Positions 21,550 to 34,198 of a DNA stretch of 64,000 bases are shown here, one piece after another (positions within the stretch are counted from its first letter, which is position 1; each line of letters starts with the position of its first letter). The notes below the pieces were generated by a model that had not been told where the DNA came from, searched no databases, and worked only from the letters and a program-made list of their open reading frames with translations. Source of the stretch: Diabrotica undecimpunctata (lineage: Eukaryota; Arthropoda; Insecta; Coleoptera; Chrysomelidae); contig NC_092810.1 of assembly GCF_040954645.1 (NCBI RefSeq), forward strand, positions 10,152,185 to 10,216,184, read 5' to 3'. The translations under genes and the position numbers were made by a program.

Positions 21550-21674
21550 ACTCTGATCCATCAGACTTTTATAATTCTTTACTTTATTTATGTCAGACTG
21601 ACATAAATATTTAGTGATTCAAAGCAAAACGATATTTGCATAATTTCAAATTATTAAAAAAAAAAAAAGAAAAC

Positions 21675-21752
21675 CACATGTGGGTTTTGAACTCTAATCG
21701 TCTGCGATGTCTGTGTCGCAATGTCGAATTCTTACCACTAATCCACGAAGGA
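21675..21752 (-). ncRNA. tRNA-like SINE head or tRNA pseudogene
   Basis: On the minus strand TGGATTAGTGG resembles a Pol III A box and GAGTTCAAAACCC a B box, about 45 bases apart, with tRNA-like spacing. An A/T-rich tail follows. The arms do not fold into a convincing tRNA, so a tRNA-derived SINE is more likely than a functional tRNA. Confidence 0.4.
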
Positions 21753-22159
21753 TTTATAATTATTCCGTGACAAGAGTGTATGAAACTCCTCAAATCATAG
21801 TAGAAATTATTCTTGGTTAATAATTTAAAACTTTAGATTAAATAATCACTATTAATTAAATTATTTTATTCACATTTTTGCTTTATTGTGGTCAATCAGT
21901 TTTAACTTTATGCGAAATTAAAAAATGGAAATACGTCACACATTCGACGTTCATAATAATTATGACCGAGGTGATTTAGCTCGAAGCTAACGTCTAAAGG
22001 TGTGAGACTATCAATAATGGTAATGGAATGTAATATAAATTATAGGTTTCTCCGATTATTTCTCACCTCTACGAGTTTCATCTCTTTTTATTTCACAAGG
22101 TAACTGTGTTTTCTATCTCTTACGTTTAAAAGCCGGGTGGTAAGACACTCATCACTATA
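21753..22159. other. No clear feature
   Basis: AT-rich sequence, nothing recognised. Confidence 0.35.
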
Positions 22160-22370
22160 TATGCGTTAGACAAGGGAGATCTTTATACAATGAGCCTTTT
22201 CCATGAAGACTTAAGAAGCAGATTCTAGTAGGACCAAAAACAGTAAAGCATATTTTGGATAACTGTGGAGCTTTAAAATGTAAGCAGCAAACATTCCTTG
22301 CAAACTACGGTACACATTCAGTGGATCTGTACAAGCTAGAACAGGGTTCCAGAATTCTGAAATAGACATC
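22160..22370 (+). pseudogene. LINE C-terminal zinc-motif relic
   Basis: The plus strand reads PKTVKHILDNCGALKCKQQT, a fit to the ETVKHVLLECPAL (HX4C) motif found after RT or RNase H in I/R1-type LINEs. The paired upstream cysteines are degraded. Too short to assign a clade. Confidence 0.4.
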
Positions 22371-22639
22371 ATGAATTAATATAAAATGTACAATAAACTG
22401 ATATGCTGCAGTATAGATCGCCGGTTGTGATGGTTATACTTTTGGCACAATAAGTGTACAATAATTTTCTGCTGGGGTCTTACTGGTTTCTCGCATACCG
22501 TCCCTGGTTTATTTAAGACTCATCAATACTGTAGGGTGGAGCACGATAAAGGAAAAAAATTCTCCCTTAAGAATTCAACGAATATTATTTACTAATAATT
22601 AATTTTCACAAAAAATGATGTTAAAAACAGCAGAAATAA

Positions 22640-22925
22640 AAACACTTATAATAATCGATACTTAAACAATATGGGGCCGAGTTAGAAGTACAGATATACG
22701 AGATATACAACATAGATGCAAGGTGGAGAACATCAAGAACTCCGTAAGAAATATAAAAGTAGAATGAAACGATCATATAAGCCGCATAACAAAAAATATA
22801 GTAGTATAGATGGCAAGAGACGGTTCCCCAATAGGAAGCCGATCAATAGAAAGATCACGTAAACGATGGAACGACAACTGGAGACACATTGGAAAACAGA
22901 GTGATGTCTACAAAAAAAAGAAGAA
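22640..22925 (+). pseudogene. LINE family A, 3' end
   Basis: The plus strand reads WGRVRSTDIRDIQHRCKVEN, then ISRITKNIVV and MARDGSPIGSRSIERSRKRW. The tail is AAAAAAAAGAAGAAG at about 22912-22927. It matches the C-terminus of the minus copy at 58500. It is 5'-truncated and contains stops. Confidence 0.65.
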
Positions 22926-22965
22926 GGAGATTTAATTTTATATTTTTTATGGTCTATAAAGGACT

Positions 22966-24510
22966 CTTCTTCTTCAAGTGCCATCTCCGCGGCAGAGGTC
23001 GGCAATGATCATAGCTATTCGGACTTTTGAGACGGCTGCTCTTAAAAGTTCATTTGATGTACATCCGTACCAATCTCTCAGGTTGCGCAGCCATGACATT
23101 CTACGCCTCCCTATGCTTCTCTTTCCTTGGATCTTTCCCTGCATAATCAGTTGGAGCAAGGTGTATTTCTCTCCACGTGTAATATGTCCGAGATATTCTA
23201 ATTTTCTTGTCTTTATTGAATTTAAAATTTCCATTTCTTTGTTCATCCTTCCCAGAACCTCTTTGTTTGTGACGTGTTCTGTCCATGATATTTTCAGAAT
23301 TCTTCTGTACACCCACAGCTCAAATGATTCCAGTTTTTTCATTGATGTCGCATTCAAGGTCCAAGATTCCATTCCATAAAATAAAGTCGAAAAAACATAG
23401 CACCTCGCCAACTTAACTCTTAGTTCCAGTTTTAAATCCCTGGTACATAGAACTCTTCTCATTTTGTTGAAATTTGCTCTAGCCTTTTCTATTCTTATTT
23501 TTATCTCCTGATTGTAATCATTTGTGCAGTTAATCATTGTTCCCAGGTATGCATATTTGTCCACTTGTTCGACGTTGGTTTCGTTTATTAGAAGATTCTC
23601 GTTATTTCTTTGAGTTTTCGATATTCTCATAAATTTCGTCTTCTTGACATTCATTGTTAGACCATACTCTTTTCCATACTCTGCTATTCTGGTCACCAGT
23701 CTCTGAAGATCTTCAATGTTTTCGACTAAGATTACAGTGTCGTCCGCATATCTAATGTTGTTAATGGGGACTCCATTTACCTTTATTCCAGCTGTTTCAC
23801 CCTCAAGAGCTTTTTTCAGGACCTCTTCGGAGTAGGCATTGAAAAGAATTGGCGACAATACGCATCCCTGTCTTACTCCACATCTAATTTCAATTTCTTC
23901 TGACAGCTGTTCGTTAACACGTACTTTTGCTCGCTGTTTATAGTATAAATTTGATATGATCCTGAGGTCGTTGTAGTCAATCTTCTTTGATTACAGGACA
24001 TTCATTAAATGTTTATGTCGTACTTTATCGAATGCTTTATTATAGTCAGTAAAACATGCATATATATCTTGATTGACGTCCAGGCATCTTTATATTAGTA
24101 TATTAAGTGAAAAAAGAGCTTCACGTGTTCCTAGGCCTTTGTGAAAACCAAATTGTGTATTATTAACGTCTATGTCCAGTTTGTGATATATTCGGTTATG
24201 GATGATTTTAAGTAGTAACTTTAGCGTATGAGACATTAAGCTAATGGTGCGGTAATCGCTGCATTCTCTTGCGTTTTTCTTTTTAGGGAGACAAATAAAA
24301 ATAGATGTTAACCACTCTTTGGGTAATACGCCTGAACTATAAATTTGGTTCAAGAGTGTCACTAAAACATCAATGTGCTTCTCATCTAGAATTTTTAGGA
24401 TTTCTATAGGAAACATATCAGGTCCAGGGCTTTTCCCGCTCTTCATTGTTTTTAATGCGTGCAATAATTCTTCTTTTGTAATATATGGACCTATTTCTTC
24501 TGACGTAAGT
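22966..24510 (-). pseudogene. LINE family B (RTE-like) copy with 11-bp TSD
   Basis: TATAAAGGACT is duplicated at 22955-22965 and 24511-24521. Between them, on the minus strand, is RT: MKSGKSPGPDMFPIEIL, FGFHKGLGTREALF, ACFTDYNKAFDKVRHKHLMN, LSPILFNAYSEEVLKKALEG, NIRYADDTVILVENIEDLQR (catalytic YADD), KYAYLGTMI. The C-terminus follows: RKLEYLGHITRGEKYTLLQL and GKRSIGRRRMSWLRNLRDWY. The 294-codon C-terminal frame is open, but a TAG near 24095 and a frame change near 23980 disrupt the RT start. The 3' tail is GAA-rich. It is 5'-truncated in the RT N-terminus. Confidence 0.9.
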
Positions 24511-24521
24511 TATAAAGGACT

Positions 24522-25896
24522 ACGTAGTAATAAATAAACAAATAAATAAATATTGCATATATGCATATTTTACTTTGGAAAATTAGTACGGTGATTTCTA
24601 CATCAATTTCCATGAATATTGATAGCTGGATATGCTTATTTATACAATCAGTATATGTTTATTCACACTCGTTAAGTAAACAACTACTAAAAACAGCAAT
24701 TATATCTTTACATCAGAATAAAACGCATACAGCCTCTGATTTTCACCAACTACCGCATCATATAATAGGCACATCTATCCTGTTCCGGAAAACTAACTGT
24801 ACCGGCCTAGATTGCATTCTTTATTGTTTATGTTATTAATTTTTATGGTTGATGCAGATTTTAAACACAGTTTAAATGTATTCATACTTTATCTCGCTAA
24901 TAGGCGTAAAAAATTGCTCGCTATTGGTTTTTTATATAATTGGTATGTAATTATACTGCCAATTAGAGATATTCATTTAATTGGAGATGTTTAATATCAT
25001 TTATTTCTAATATTTTTTGTTATTGTACTAGATATATAAATTGAAACTAATGTAGATTCTCTTATCGAATCTTCCCCGTGGTTTTCAATAGGGAATACGA
25101 TCTGAACTGTGTCTAGGTTCGGACTCTCATGAGTTGCTTTTTCTTCAGTGCCAAATTTATTTTTAATTTATTTAGTTTTACTACAATGTTAAATGTTTAA
25201 TGATTTGTAGGGTCGATTTCTTATTTTATGTAAGAAATAAAGGGCGTTACTTGTTCGTGCTGTTATATACTATAGTGTATTTTTATGTATGAGAGAGTAA
25301 TAAAACAATAAATTATGTATGCAAATCCCTAAACTGTTGATACGGGTGACTCAATGAAAAACAGATATTTGTCAACAAGTTTACAGAAGTATATAGGAAA
25401 ACAATTTTAAATTGAGTATGACCACCAGGTATAAAGGTTGAAGCAGAATAGAAAACAATAGTTTTGAGGGTTACTAATCCCGAAATAAAGTTGCCAGTGT
25501 CGGAGTGATGGAGATTAACAGGTACTAATGAATTTGCAAGAAATGTAAGATGTTTATTTTATTGGTTATATATAATCAATAAAAGTTTAATAAGTACCTA
25601 CCTATTTGCAAAATAAAGTTTAATTCTTTAGATAAAATAAAACGTTTTATTTTATCTGAAATGAGTGCATTCCACGAAGTAAGGGTTTCAACAATCAAAC
25701 ATTTAATTCTTTAATTCCAGTAATCTACGACAGTAATTGACTAGATAATTACCTTCTAAACTTATTCCACAGAAAATGTGATAGTGGGTTTTTCCATTTT
25801 GTAGGAAGGTCCAAGTGGCGTATTCAAAATTCGTAACAGTTCACTAAAAGTAGGTACTTCAGTTGCAAGGTGCAGTTTATTGTGTATACTAGTGTT
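24522..25896. other. No recognised gene
   Basis: AT-rich sequence with short frames without motifs. The part next to 25897 probably belongs to the following transposon, but I could not match TIRs. Confidence 0.35.
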
Positions 25897-27245
25897 ATGG
25901 AAAATTTGGAAGTGCCGTGTAAACGCCGAAAAATTGGTCCTCTAACAGTTAATGAAAAAACATTAATATTTAATTGTTTTAAATCATTTACAGACAAACG
26001 TTTATGTGAAAGTGTTGATGAGACCGTTGAGTTAGTTAGCAGTACACTTGGTGTTGGGAAATCTACGATTTACAGAGTTATTAAAGAAGAGAAATGTGGT
26101 AGTTTTCAAATGCCACGTAATGCTCCAGGGAAACCAAAATTTCAAATAGAATATCATTTTAAAGAAGGACTTCGACGGAAAGTGCATGAATTCTTCTTTA
26201 GACAAGAATTTCCAACATTGGATAAAGTTCTTGTCTCAGTTCGAGATGATAAGGATTACCCAGAAATGAGTCGAAGTACGTTATGGAAACTTTTAAAAGA
26301 AATAGGCTTCCGCTGGAAAAAGAATCCCAGAAAGTCTATTTTATTAGAAAGAAGCGATATTGTCATATGGAGAAGACATTTTCTAAGAACCATAAAGGAA
26401 ATGAGAAACCAAAAAAGAAAAATATTTTATCTTGATGAAACATGGACCAACGAGGGTCATACACCAAATAAATTTTGGCAGGATGAAACTGTTACAAGTC
26501 AAAGGCACGCTTTTGTAAATAACTTATATACTGGTTTAAACCCACCATCAGAAAAGGGACGCAGGCTGATAATAGTACACATTGGCAGTTCAGACGGTTT
26601 TGTTGAAGGTGGTTTATTAACTTTTGAATCAACTCGTACCGGTGACTACCATGAACATGACATGACATGAACGCTGATGTCTTTCAAGAATGGTTCGAAC
26701 AAATGATAGATCTTCTTCCTAAGAACTGTGTAATAGTAATGGATAATGCAAGTTATCACTCCAGACTTATAGAAGGACTGCCCACAACCAAGTGGTTAAA
26801 AAAAGACTTGCAGAATTGGCTGAGTTCAAAAAATATTACGTACCATCCCGGATCTATAAGAAAGGAACTTTATTCGTTGTGTGCCCTTCATAAAGAAAAA
26901 TTTAAAAAATACGAAATTGATGAAATTGCCAAAAATCGTGGAATGACAGTACTTAGATCCCCACCATATCATTGTGAATTAAACCCGATTGAACTGGTAT
27001 GGGCACAGATAAAGAGTGAAGTTTCAAGAAAAAATACCACTTTTAAAATTCATGATGTTAAACAGTTGTTTTTGGAGGCCGTAAATAATGTAAAACCTGA
27101 AAACTGGGAAAAGGCAGTAAATCACACTATTAAAGAAGAGAAAAAAATGTGGAAGCTGGACAATATTACTGATAAAATGATCGAGCCAGTTATTATAAAT
27201 CTTGGTTCTGAAAGTTCATCTTCTGAATCTGATTTGGATTTGTAA
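25897..27245 (+). pseudogene. DD82E transposase (IS630-Tc1-mariner), near-intact, one frameshift
   Basis: ATG at 25897 (MENLEVPCKRRKIG) starts a protein with an HTH (VGKSTIYRVIKEEK), a KVHEFFFRQEFPTLDK linker and a second HTH-like part (SRSTLWKLLKEIGFRWKKN). The catalytic residues are IFYLDETWTNEG (D), VIVMDNASYHSR (D) and ELNPIELVWAQIK (E). I count 82 residues between the second D and E, giving DD82E, a group I recall as Sailor. A 5-bp tandem duplication (CATGA, near 26655-26670) shifts the frame and splits the protein into 266- and 192-codon parts. Otherwise the frame is open to a serine/acid-rich C-terminus. The single recent-looking lesion suggests a young copy. Confidence 0.85.
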
Positions 27246-27249
27246 CAAG

Positions 27250-30170
27250 TAGCTGTAAGTTTTATATTAATATTTTTATTCATATATTTAACATACCTTA
27301 GACGGTTTTAAAAACTCTTTTTCTCTTTTGTAATTTTTAAAAATTAAAAAAAATGTGAATTTTTTAAAACCCTTTTTAATGTAGGCCAGTCAGTTCTAAT
27401 ATAGTGTGTGATAAAAGAGGTCACTTTTGTTTACATACACATAACACTTTATAACACTGAAATAATTCATTTATTTTTTACAATTATTCAAAGTAATTTT
27501 TCAATTAATCTTGAGCACGCCCATGGAGTGGTCGCTACCAGTTAAAATTATGCTAATTACTCTCTCGTTCATAAAAATAAACTATAATGTGGCGATAGGA
27601 CTTTCTGCAGCCATGGGACAGAGGGAGAAATAACACGTTAGGTAAAAGCATATTTTTTACCATTCCAAAACCTGTTGCTTCCAAACAAATTGTCACGAAC
27701 GGTCCACTGAAGACGCATGACAGCATTAACGTTGATATTAAGCAGTATACGTACAATGGTACCTAGTACGTCGGTAGTACGGACTGTTTTACTCTAAGGG
27801 TAAAAAAAACACAATTACTTCCAAAACAGTTGTTCAGCATTCTAAGAAAAAAAGTTAATGTTAACCATCTTGACTAAAACTAACATTACAGGACGATATG
27901 CGACTTCTATAGAATATCCCGAAAAACTTGGCAATGCTTGTCTAGAGCTTAAAAAAGAAAACTCAAAAGTATAAGAGAGCACGGTGTAGAAAATAGGTTA
28001 TAGAAAGTTGGTTTGAAATAATGGTCGATTATAGAAAGTCGGTTGTCCACGTAACAAGACTTAACGTGCGCCCCCACTCTAGATAATGTTTCATATTTTT
28101 ATTAATACTTAACGATAATGGAAACTCTCTACCCGTCTAAAAATGAAAATTTAAACACTGATAAAAATTTATATACAATTTAAAACGCAAATGTTTATTT
28201 TTTGACCAGCCAGGTTATAATAGTGAAAAATATTTTACTCAAAAATATACCAAAAAATTAAAACTTGTTAAATAAAAATAGATTTTATAATCAGAAATCT
28301 AAACCAATAGTATTTACTCAGAAAATACTAGAAAATTTACTTCTGTACTCAGGAAATCTAATAACAAAAATTGTTGCTTTCTGTAATTCCTGATTTCTTC
28401 TTACGATGACCTCTATGTAATATATAAGGCCATCAGAAAGGTAGGAGCATGTCTATGTTCAATATAGAACTCACCGGTTGCTCCAATTCACCAAAAATTA
28501 AATCTTTTAGCAAAAGTGCTAGGGCTTTTTTGAATTGAATGTCCAAATATACGTCCTCGGATTTGCCCAAATATATGTCCTCCTATGAATTATCGGAGAT
28601 TTCTCAGATAATTATTCACCTAGTCCAAAAATGGGAGCTAGAGCTCTTTGAAGATGCTGCTTGTAATTCTCCAGAACGTTTCTATTTAGAAAAACGAAAA
28701 CTTATTAATTAGTTTTTATTTTGATAAATATGTAAAGAATTTTGCTTGATTAATAAAATTAGAGGCGGCTTGCTTGTGATGTGGGAGTCCTTTACCCAGG
28801 ACTTTCACACGGCAAGGAGTTTGACTATTGAAACCTTTATAGCGAGCGCATCAGCGTGTGATTTTAGGGGAGGCTGGAGAACGGACGGACTGGAGCATTG
28901 GGAAGGACTGGAGTGTCACAATCTGGCTTTATTTCTATAGCTTTCTGGCAGTTTAAAAAATTCGCTAATGCAATTATTGGTATTGGATTTATGGTTTTCC
29001 CATTTTGTTTCTGGAATATGTTGTTTTATCATCATAAATTTATACGAGAATTATTGGTAAGACTGTCGTATTAACTATCTAGCATATCTTCACTTTTAGT
29101 TTTACATGTCTTTCGCCACTTTATAAGAGGTCTATATGGTATTCCGTTTCTGGTTTAGGACTATTTTTTTAGCACCTTAGAAAAAATTTTATCTTGTTTG
29201 CCTTTATTTTTTAAAAAGTATAATATTTGACAGACTAGATCCGCAAAAGATTTAGTCAGCTTAGGCAATGGCCAAGGAAAGTATCCGACTGGAAGAATGA
29301 AAGAACGTTGTTTAGCATGCCAAGACCTACAAAGGGTTCATTGATTTTGGTTTACTTACGTTTTAAGTACGTATTGATGATCTTACTAAAATATTGAATT
29401 GTATAAAGAAAAGTAAAACAGTTGTTTTATGTGACATACACAAGTAGCAAACTGACATCGATAATTTAGACAAATATTTTATGAATTAAAAGTAACTCTT
29501 GATCGCGTTATTCAGAGTGCTCATTTGAGATACTGAATAGGTGTGAATATTAAAAAATAATTCTTGTTGATGTTACTTATCGTATAGTGTACAGCACCGT
29601 GTCTCCTTGTCACCATGTGGTCGCTACAGTAGCAGTAAAATTAATTATATCAACTTAATTGCATGGCTGCCGATAATTAAACATCTAATTATAAAAGATT
29701 TCAGTTATTATATTAACAATACAAACATAAATTACGGATTTCTACAAATACAATGTACACTTGATAATATATAAATGGTGTACTCAAGGATGAAAAACAT
29801 AAAGTAATTAAAATTAATTTTTAATAGTTTCTGTAAATTCTTACTTCAGTTTGGCTTTAGGACAGAAGACAGTACTTACTATTTAAGACTGACTCAAAAT
29901 TTTAACTTTACATGTCAACATAAACTTTCTAAAGTTGCTAGTCTTTCAAAGAATGCCAATAACAAAATGTAATGTTATTTATTACAATGCCAGATAGCTG
30001 CTTTACAGTTCTTTACATACCTACTGATGATTTATGGTGACTAATTATCAAGACCACGTAGCTACTTAGGTCCATATTTTAAATTTTGTATTTTGATTTT
30101 TGTTTTTGGATGATTTTGATTTTTTACATTTTTTATGTGAATAATATTAAATAAACTTAATTAAAATCCT
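27250..30170. other. TE-poor, gene-less stretch
   Basis: Nearly 3 kb with no recognisable protein, repeat or RNA. A somewhat GC-richer block lies at about 28760-28930 with a 64-codon frame but no motif. It may be unique host DNA or very old repeat. Confidence 0.35.
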
Positions 30171-30179
30171 TTGTAAAAG

Positions 30180-30260
30180 GTATATATTTAAAAACCCAAA
30201 CGGGCTGTGTTAGACAAAACGTTTTCGGAATACATCATTCCATCATCGGTGTCTGGGAGT
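30180..30260 (-). mobile_element. Retroelement 3' end (Penelope- or LINE-like)
   Basis: The minus strand reads ACCGATGATGGAATGATG then TATTCCGAAAACG, a GGAAT/ATTCC hairpin followed by GAAAAC, and then AACACAGCCCGTTTGGG and an AT-rich tail. GATGATGG-hairpin-CCGAAAC is a common 3' signature of Penelope-like and some LINE elements. No coding part is attached. Confidence 0.4.
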
Positions 30261-30889
30261 ACATGAATGTAGCCACTAAATGTGGCTTTAGTGGCTACAT
30301 TCATAAAAGCTACTCTTATGAGCCTCCATGCTCTTTGTGTGTATCCCAGTCCTAAGCTAGCCTGTAGTATCGTTTATGGTTCATACACGTATACAGTGCT
30401 CTCCAAATCGGTCAACGATTTGTCCCGCTGTTAGTATAACAGCAATCAATTATAATCACAGATACATACATATTGATTAAAATACAGTAGTGCCCGTTTT
30501 TGCTTACACTAGAAGTGTTAGAAGTTTTTTTCGCATGGTTCTCTGGGTGGCCTTTGACACATGGTTACCACATCTCCGCATCTCTTGATCCAGGATCTTC
30601 GTGATAACGACTTGGATAGACAATAGTGCACATACACTTTCGAAAAACTTGTTAACTAGTAAGTAGTATTTAGTAGTAGGAATTTTGTTTTAGTTCTTTA
30701 TGTATTTGTACTGATTTTATTTATGCTATTTGTTTTTCTCTCTTTTCATTAACCAGCATATTTTGTAACCAGCAATCTATGTTATACTCTCTATCTCATT
30801 TTAGGACATTCTTCATGTTTGTCCTATTGTGTAGATACTAATTTTATCTACACATTTATATGTATAAGATATAGCACTTATTATTCATC
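30261..30889. other. No clear feature
   Basis: Contains a short perfect hairpin, TGTAGCCACTAA with TTAGTGGCTACA (about 30274-30302), flanked by ATGAA. Otherwise nothing recognised. Confidence 0.4.
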
Positions 30890-31430
30890 TCTTGTACAGC
30901 TATTCGAAATTTATTTTGAGTTATGTCAGATATTATCTCGGACTCCTGGTTAATTACTTATGGCAACAGTTGGCTTTGGATGTGTACTTGTTGTTTGTAC
31001 AATTCAATGTCCGTTTTCCTGTAGAAAATATGTTGTATTATGTGTTATTTTTAAATTACAAAAAAGGGCAATACGGTATCTTCCCTCTCTATATATTCTA
31101 GAAACTGTTTGCTTCATTCGTAAACACATACATGTTTTTCTAGCAAGACTTAATTATGATTATTCCACCAGAAATTTAATTTTCGATGTGTATTTACCGA
31201 TCCCGTAAACTGAGTTAGTAAATAAATCTATAATATATTCGGTAAAAAAATTATACAACCATCTTCATTTGCAACTTAAATCTTCGACGATTTATGTAAT
31301 CTTGCTACGATTTATGTAATTTCAGTAAATTTTAAATTGTAGTTGTTATTTTTATGACTTTTGTAAGCTTTGTCCATAAAATTGTACAATTTTCACAATA
31401 AAGTATAGTTCTATTCTATCCTATTCTATC
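30890..31430 (+). pseudogene. CR1/L2-like LINE, C-terminus and 3' end
   Basis: The plus strand reads IFKLQKRAIRYLPSLYILET, then VCFIRKHIHVF and NYDYSTRNLIFDVYLPIP, and then KKLYNHLHLQLKSSTIYVI: the post-RT segment of CR1/L2-type LINEs. The 3' part (TAAGCTTTGTCCATAAAATT) matches the ends at 1400 and 37400. The tail TTCTATTCTATCCTATTCTATC is an octamer-like repeat as in CR1 tails. Stops interrupt the frame and the segment RAIRYL-PSLYIL has a deletion compared with related LINEs. Confidence 0.7.
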
Positions 31431-32033
31431 AAATGTGAAAAAGCTATGAGTTCATTTTTAGTGTAAAAAAATACTTAATAAAACACTAATTGATATTCTT
31501 TATAAATTTTCTCCAATACGTGACTTATGATAATATTTGTACCAACCCAAATAATTTTAAATACCGAATAAGTCTTAAAATACAGGTAATTTCCCTAAAT
31601 ATTGATAAAACAAAGCTGCTGTATTCTCACGCCTTCAACAACATCGATATTCCGATTACCCACGAAAATCCGTAGACAAAACTTCGTCTCGTTCGCGATA
31701 AAGGTACAGCGGCTACTGTATCATTACAAGTCATTGCTATTTTTGCCAAATTATCGGTTCACTCATCCTTAAACAGGCATTTAACATAATTTTTGGATCA
31801 AGTTGCGTCGTTTCAGTACCTTCACTGAGCCAAATTATAGAAATCTTGTGTTCAGTAGGCACCAGTATGCCGTAGCAGTTTTGTTGGCACATAAAAATAG
31901 AAAAATTAAACAAGGCTAAATGTTATATTGGTACCTATTTAAATTATAGGGATTCAAAAGTACAACTGGATATTTGGCAGACGTGCTTTTAATTTGATAA
32001 GGTTGAAGTACAGGACCGAATTATAAAGAAATA
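31431..32033. other. No clear feature
   Basis: AT-rich spacer without recognised motifs. Confidence 0.35.
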
Positions 32034-32035
32034 TA

Positions 32036-34196
32036 CAGGGTGTTTCAAAACAAGGTAACCCCGTCTCTAGGGTAGGTAAAAAACTGAAAAATAATCGGGG
32101 TTTGCTTAGTAAAAAATTTTTGTAACGCCATCCGTTTTCAAGATACAGGGCGTCGAAGAAAAAAAATTTTACGCATTTTTTACGATTTTGCCGAAACTAC
32201 TGGCAACATTGTAATGACATTTTATACGAATATGTTTTAGAAGCTGATACAACCCATGAATTTGTTTTTATATCTGATATTTATAGAGGGCGCTAGTTAC
32301 ACGGATCGTACTAAGTATTAGTCAATATAACTTTTTTAAGAGTATAATTATTAATCAAAATTTCAAGTAAACTTAAACATCATTCAATTTTACACGAAAA
32401 AGGTACTCTTGGTAAAACTCGATACTGTGTACCGTTTTCGGAATATTTTGATTTGAAAATTATGAAGTAATAATTGATGCGGGTAGTAATGATAAAGTTC
32501 TAATAGGTATACCTCTATTTTCTCCAAGTGTGCCATGGAAATCTGACATTTATTGATTGTTATGACGATAAATCAACAATAAATAGAGATTTGAAACCTT
32601 GTTATTTGTAAAATCAAATAAAAATGTACTCAAATGTTGAATACACTGACATGTTATTAACCTTAGGCGAATGTTTAGGATGTTCTAGTGCAGCTGTGAC
32701 ACGCTATGCAGAAAAGTTTCCTAGAAGAAACTTACCAAGTAAAAAACCATTTAGAGCCGTTGAACGACGTTGTCGAGAAACTGGAAATGTGAGACCAAAT
32801 AAAATAAATTCTGGTAGACCAAGAACAACAAGAACAGTTAATAAAGAAGATAATATTTTAAATTTACTTGATCAAGATCCAACAGTTAGCGTAAGGAATA
32901 TAGCAAGACAAACAAATACTTCTTCTTCAAGTACTTGGCGGATACTGAAAGAACAGCAATTACATCCTTATCATTACAGACCAGTCCAAGAGAGATGATC
33001 TACCGGTTAGAGTGGATTTTTGTGAAACATTGCAACAAAGGACAGCCCACAATCCAAATTTTTTAAAATGCATTCTTTTTACGGACGAGGCCACCTTTAC
33101 GCGACAAGGTATGTTTAACTCCCATAATGCACACTACTATTGTGATGAGAATCCACGAGTCAAAAGGGTATCACATTACCAACACTCATTTAAAGTTAAT
33201 GTTTGGGCAGCAACTTTAGATAACAAATTAATAGGTTATTATATTCTACCTGGAAATTTAAATGGTGATATGTATCTTGATAATTAAACAATTTCTTATT
33301 CGAGATATTAGAAGATTTAACGCTAAACGAGCGAAGATCTTTATTTTTTATGCACGATGAAGGTGTCGTAATTGGTTGAGTAATCATTTTCCGAATCGAT
33401 GGATTGGTAGAGGTGCAGAAGCTCCGATTCATTGGCCTCCTCGGTCATGCGATTTTAACCCTTTGGACTACGCAGTTTGGTCGTATATTAAGGAAAAATT
33501 TTATGCTACAGAGGTAAATTCAAGCCAAGAATTGGTAGAAAGAATGAACGTCAATTTAATGACATCATAGCTGATCCCCTACCGTTTAGAAGGTTAATGA
33601 AATCTTTAGAAAAAAGAATAGACTTGTGTATTAGCGAAAACGGAAGGCATTTTGAACACTTACTGTAATTGAATTTTATTTTATGTTCTTAGTCATTAAT
33701 TTAATTTTCTTCTTGTGAGTTTTGTTTAATTACTAACTATTTTATACCAGCATCAATTATTACTTCATAATTTTCAAATCAAAATATTCCGAAAACGGTA
33801 CACAGTATCGAGTTTTACCAAGAGTACCTTTTTCGTGTAAAATTAAATGATGTTTAAGTTTACTTGAAATTTTGAATAATAATTATACTCTTAAAAAAGT
33901 TATATTGACTAATACTTAGTACGATCCGTGTAACTAGCGCCCTCTATGAGAATCAGATATAAAAACAAATTCGTGGGATGTATCAGCTTCTAAAACATAT
34001 TCGTATAAAATTTCATTACAATGTTGCCAGTAGTTTCGGCAAAATCGTAAAAAATGCGTAAATTTTTTTTTTTCTTCAACGCCCTGTGTCTTGAAACGGA
34101 TGGCGTTACAAAAAAATTTTTACTAAGCAAACCCCAATTATTTTTCAGTTTTTTACCTACCCTAGAGACGGGGTTACCTTTTTTTGAAACACCCTG
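32036..34196 (+). mobile_element. DD41D-group mariner-like element, copy 2, with 451-bp TIRs
   Basis: TIRs run 32036-32486 and 33746-34196, starting CAGGGTGTTTCAAAACAAGG and ending with its complement. TA dinucleotides flank both sides (32034-32035, 34197-34198), the mariner TSD. The arms are nearly identical with scattered differences. The transposase lies between them. 451-bp TIRs are long for the group, whose more usual TIRs are tens of bases. Confidence 0.9.
32624..33668 (+). pseudogene. Mariner-like transposase inside copy 2
   Basis: An HTH region (SVRNIARQTNTSSSSTWRIL) is followed by the DDE domain: CILFTDEATFTRQG (first D), KVNVWAATLDNKLIGYYILP, FFMHDE (second D) and CDFNPLDYAVWSYIKEK (third D). 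The C-terminus ENGRHFEHLL ends at 33668. Breaks: a frame change near 33000, a TAA near 33287, loss of the GAPPH-type residues after the second D with a frame change near 33360, and a shift near 33570. The second-to-third D spacing cannot be counted because of the deletion; relatedness to the DD41D copies rests on FPNRWIGR and overall layout. Confidence 0.8.
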
Positions 34197-34198
34197 TA

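Noticed and set aside
21675..21752. Functional tRNA gene
   Set aside because: A- and B-box-like strings exist, but the acceptor and anticodon arms do not pair convincingly; listed as SINE/pseudogene instead.
22978..23379. 133-codon plus-strand open frame
   Set aside because: Antisense of LINE B; serine/isoleucine-rich composition typical of reverse frames.
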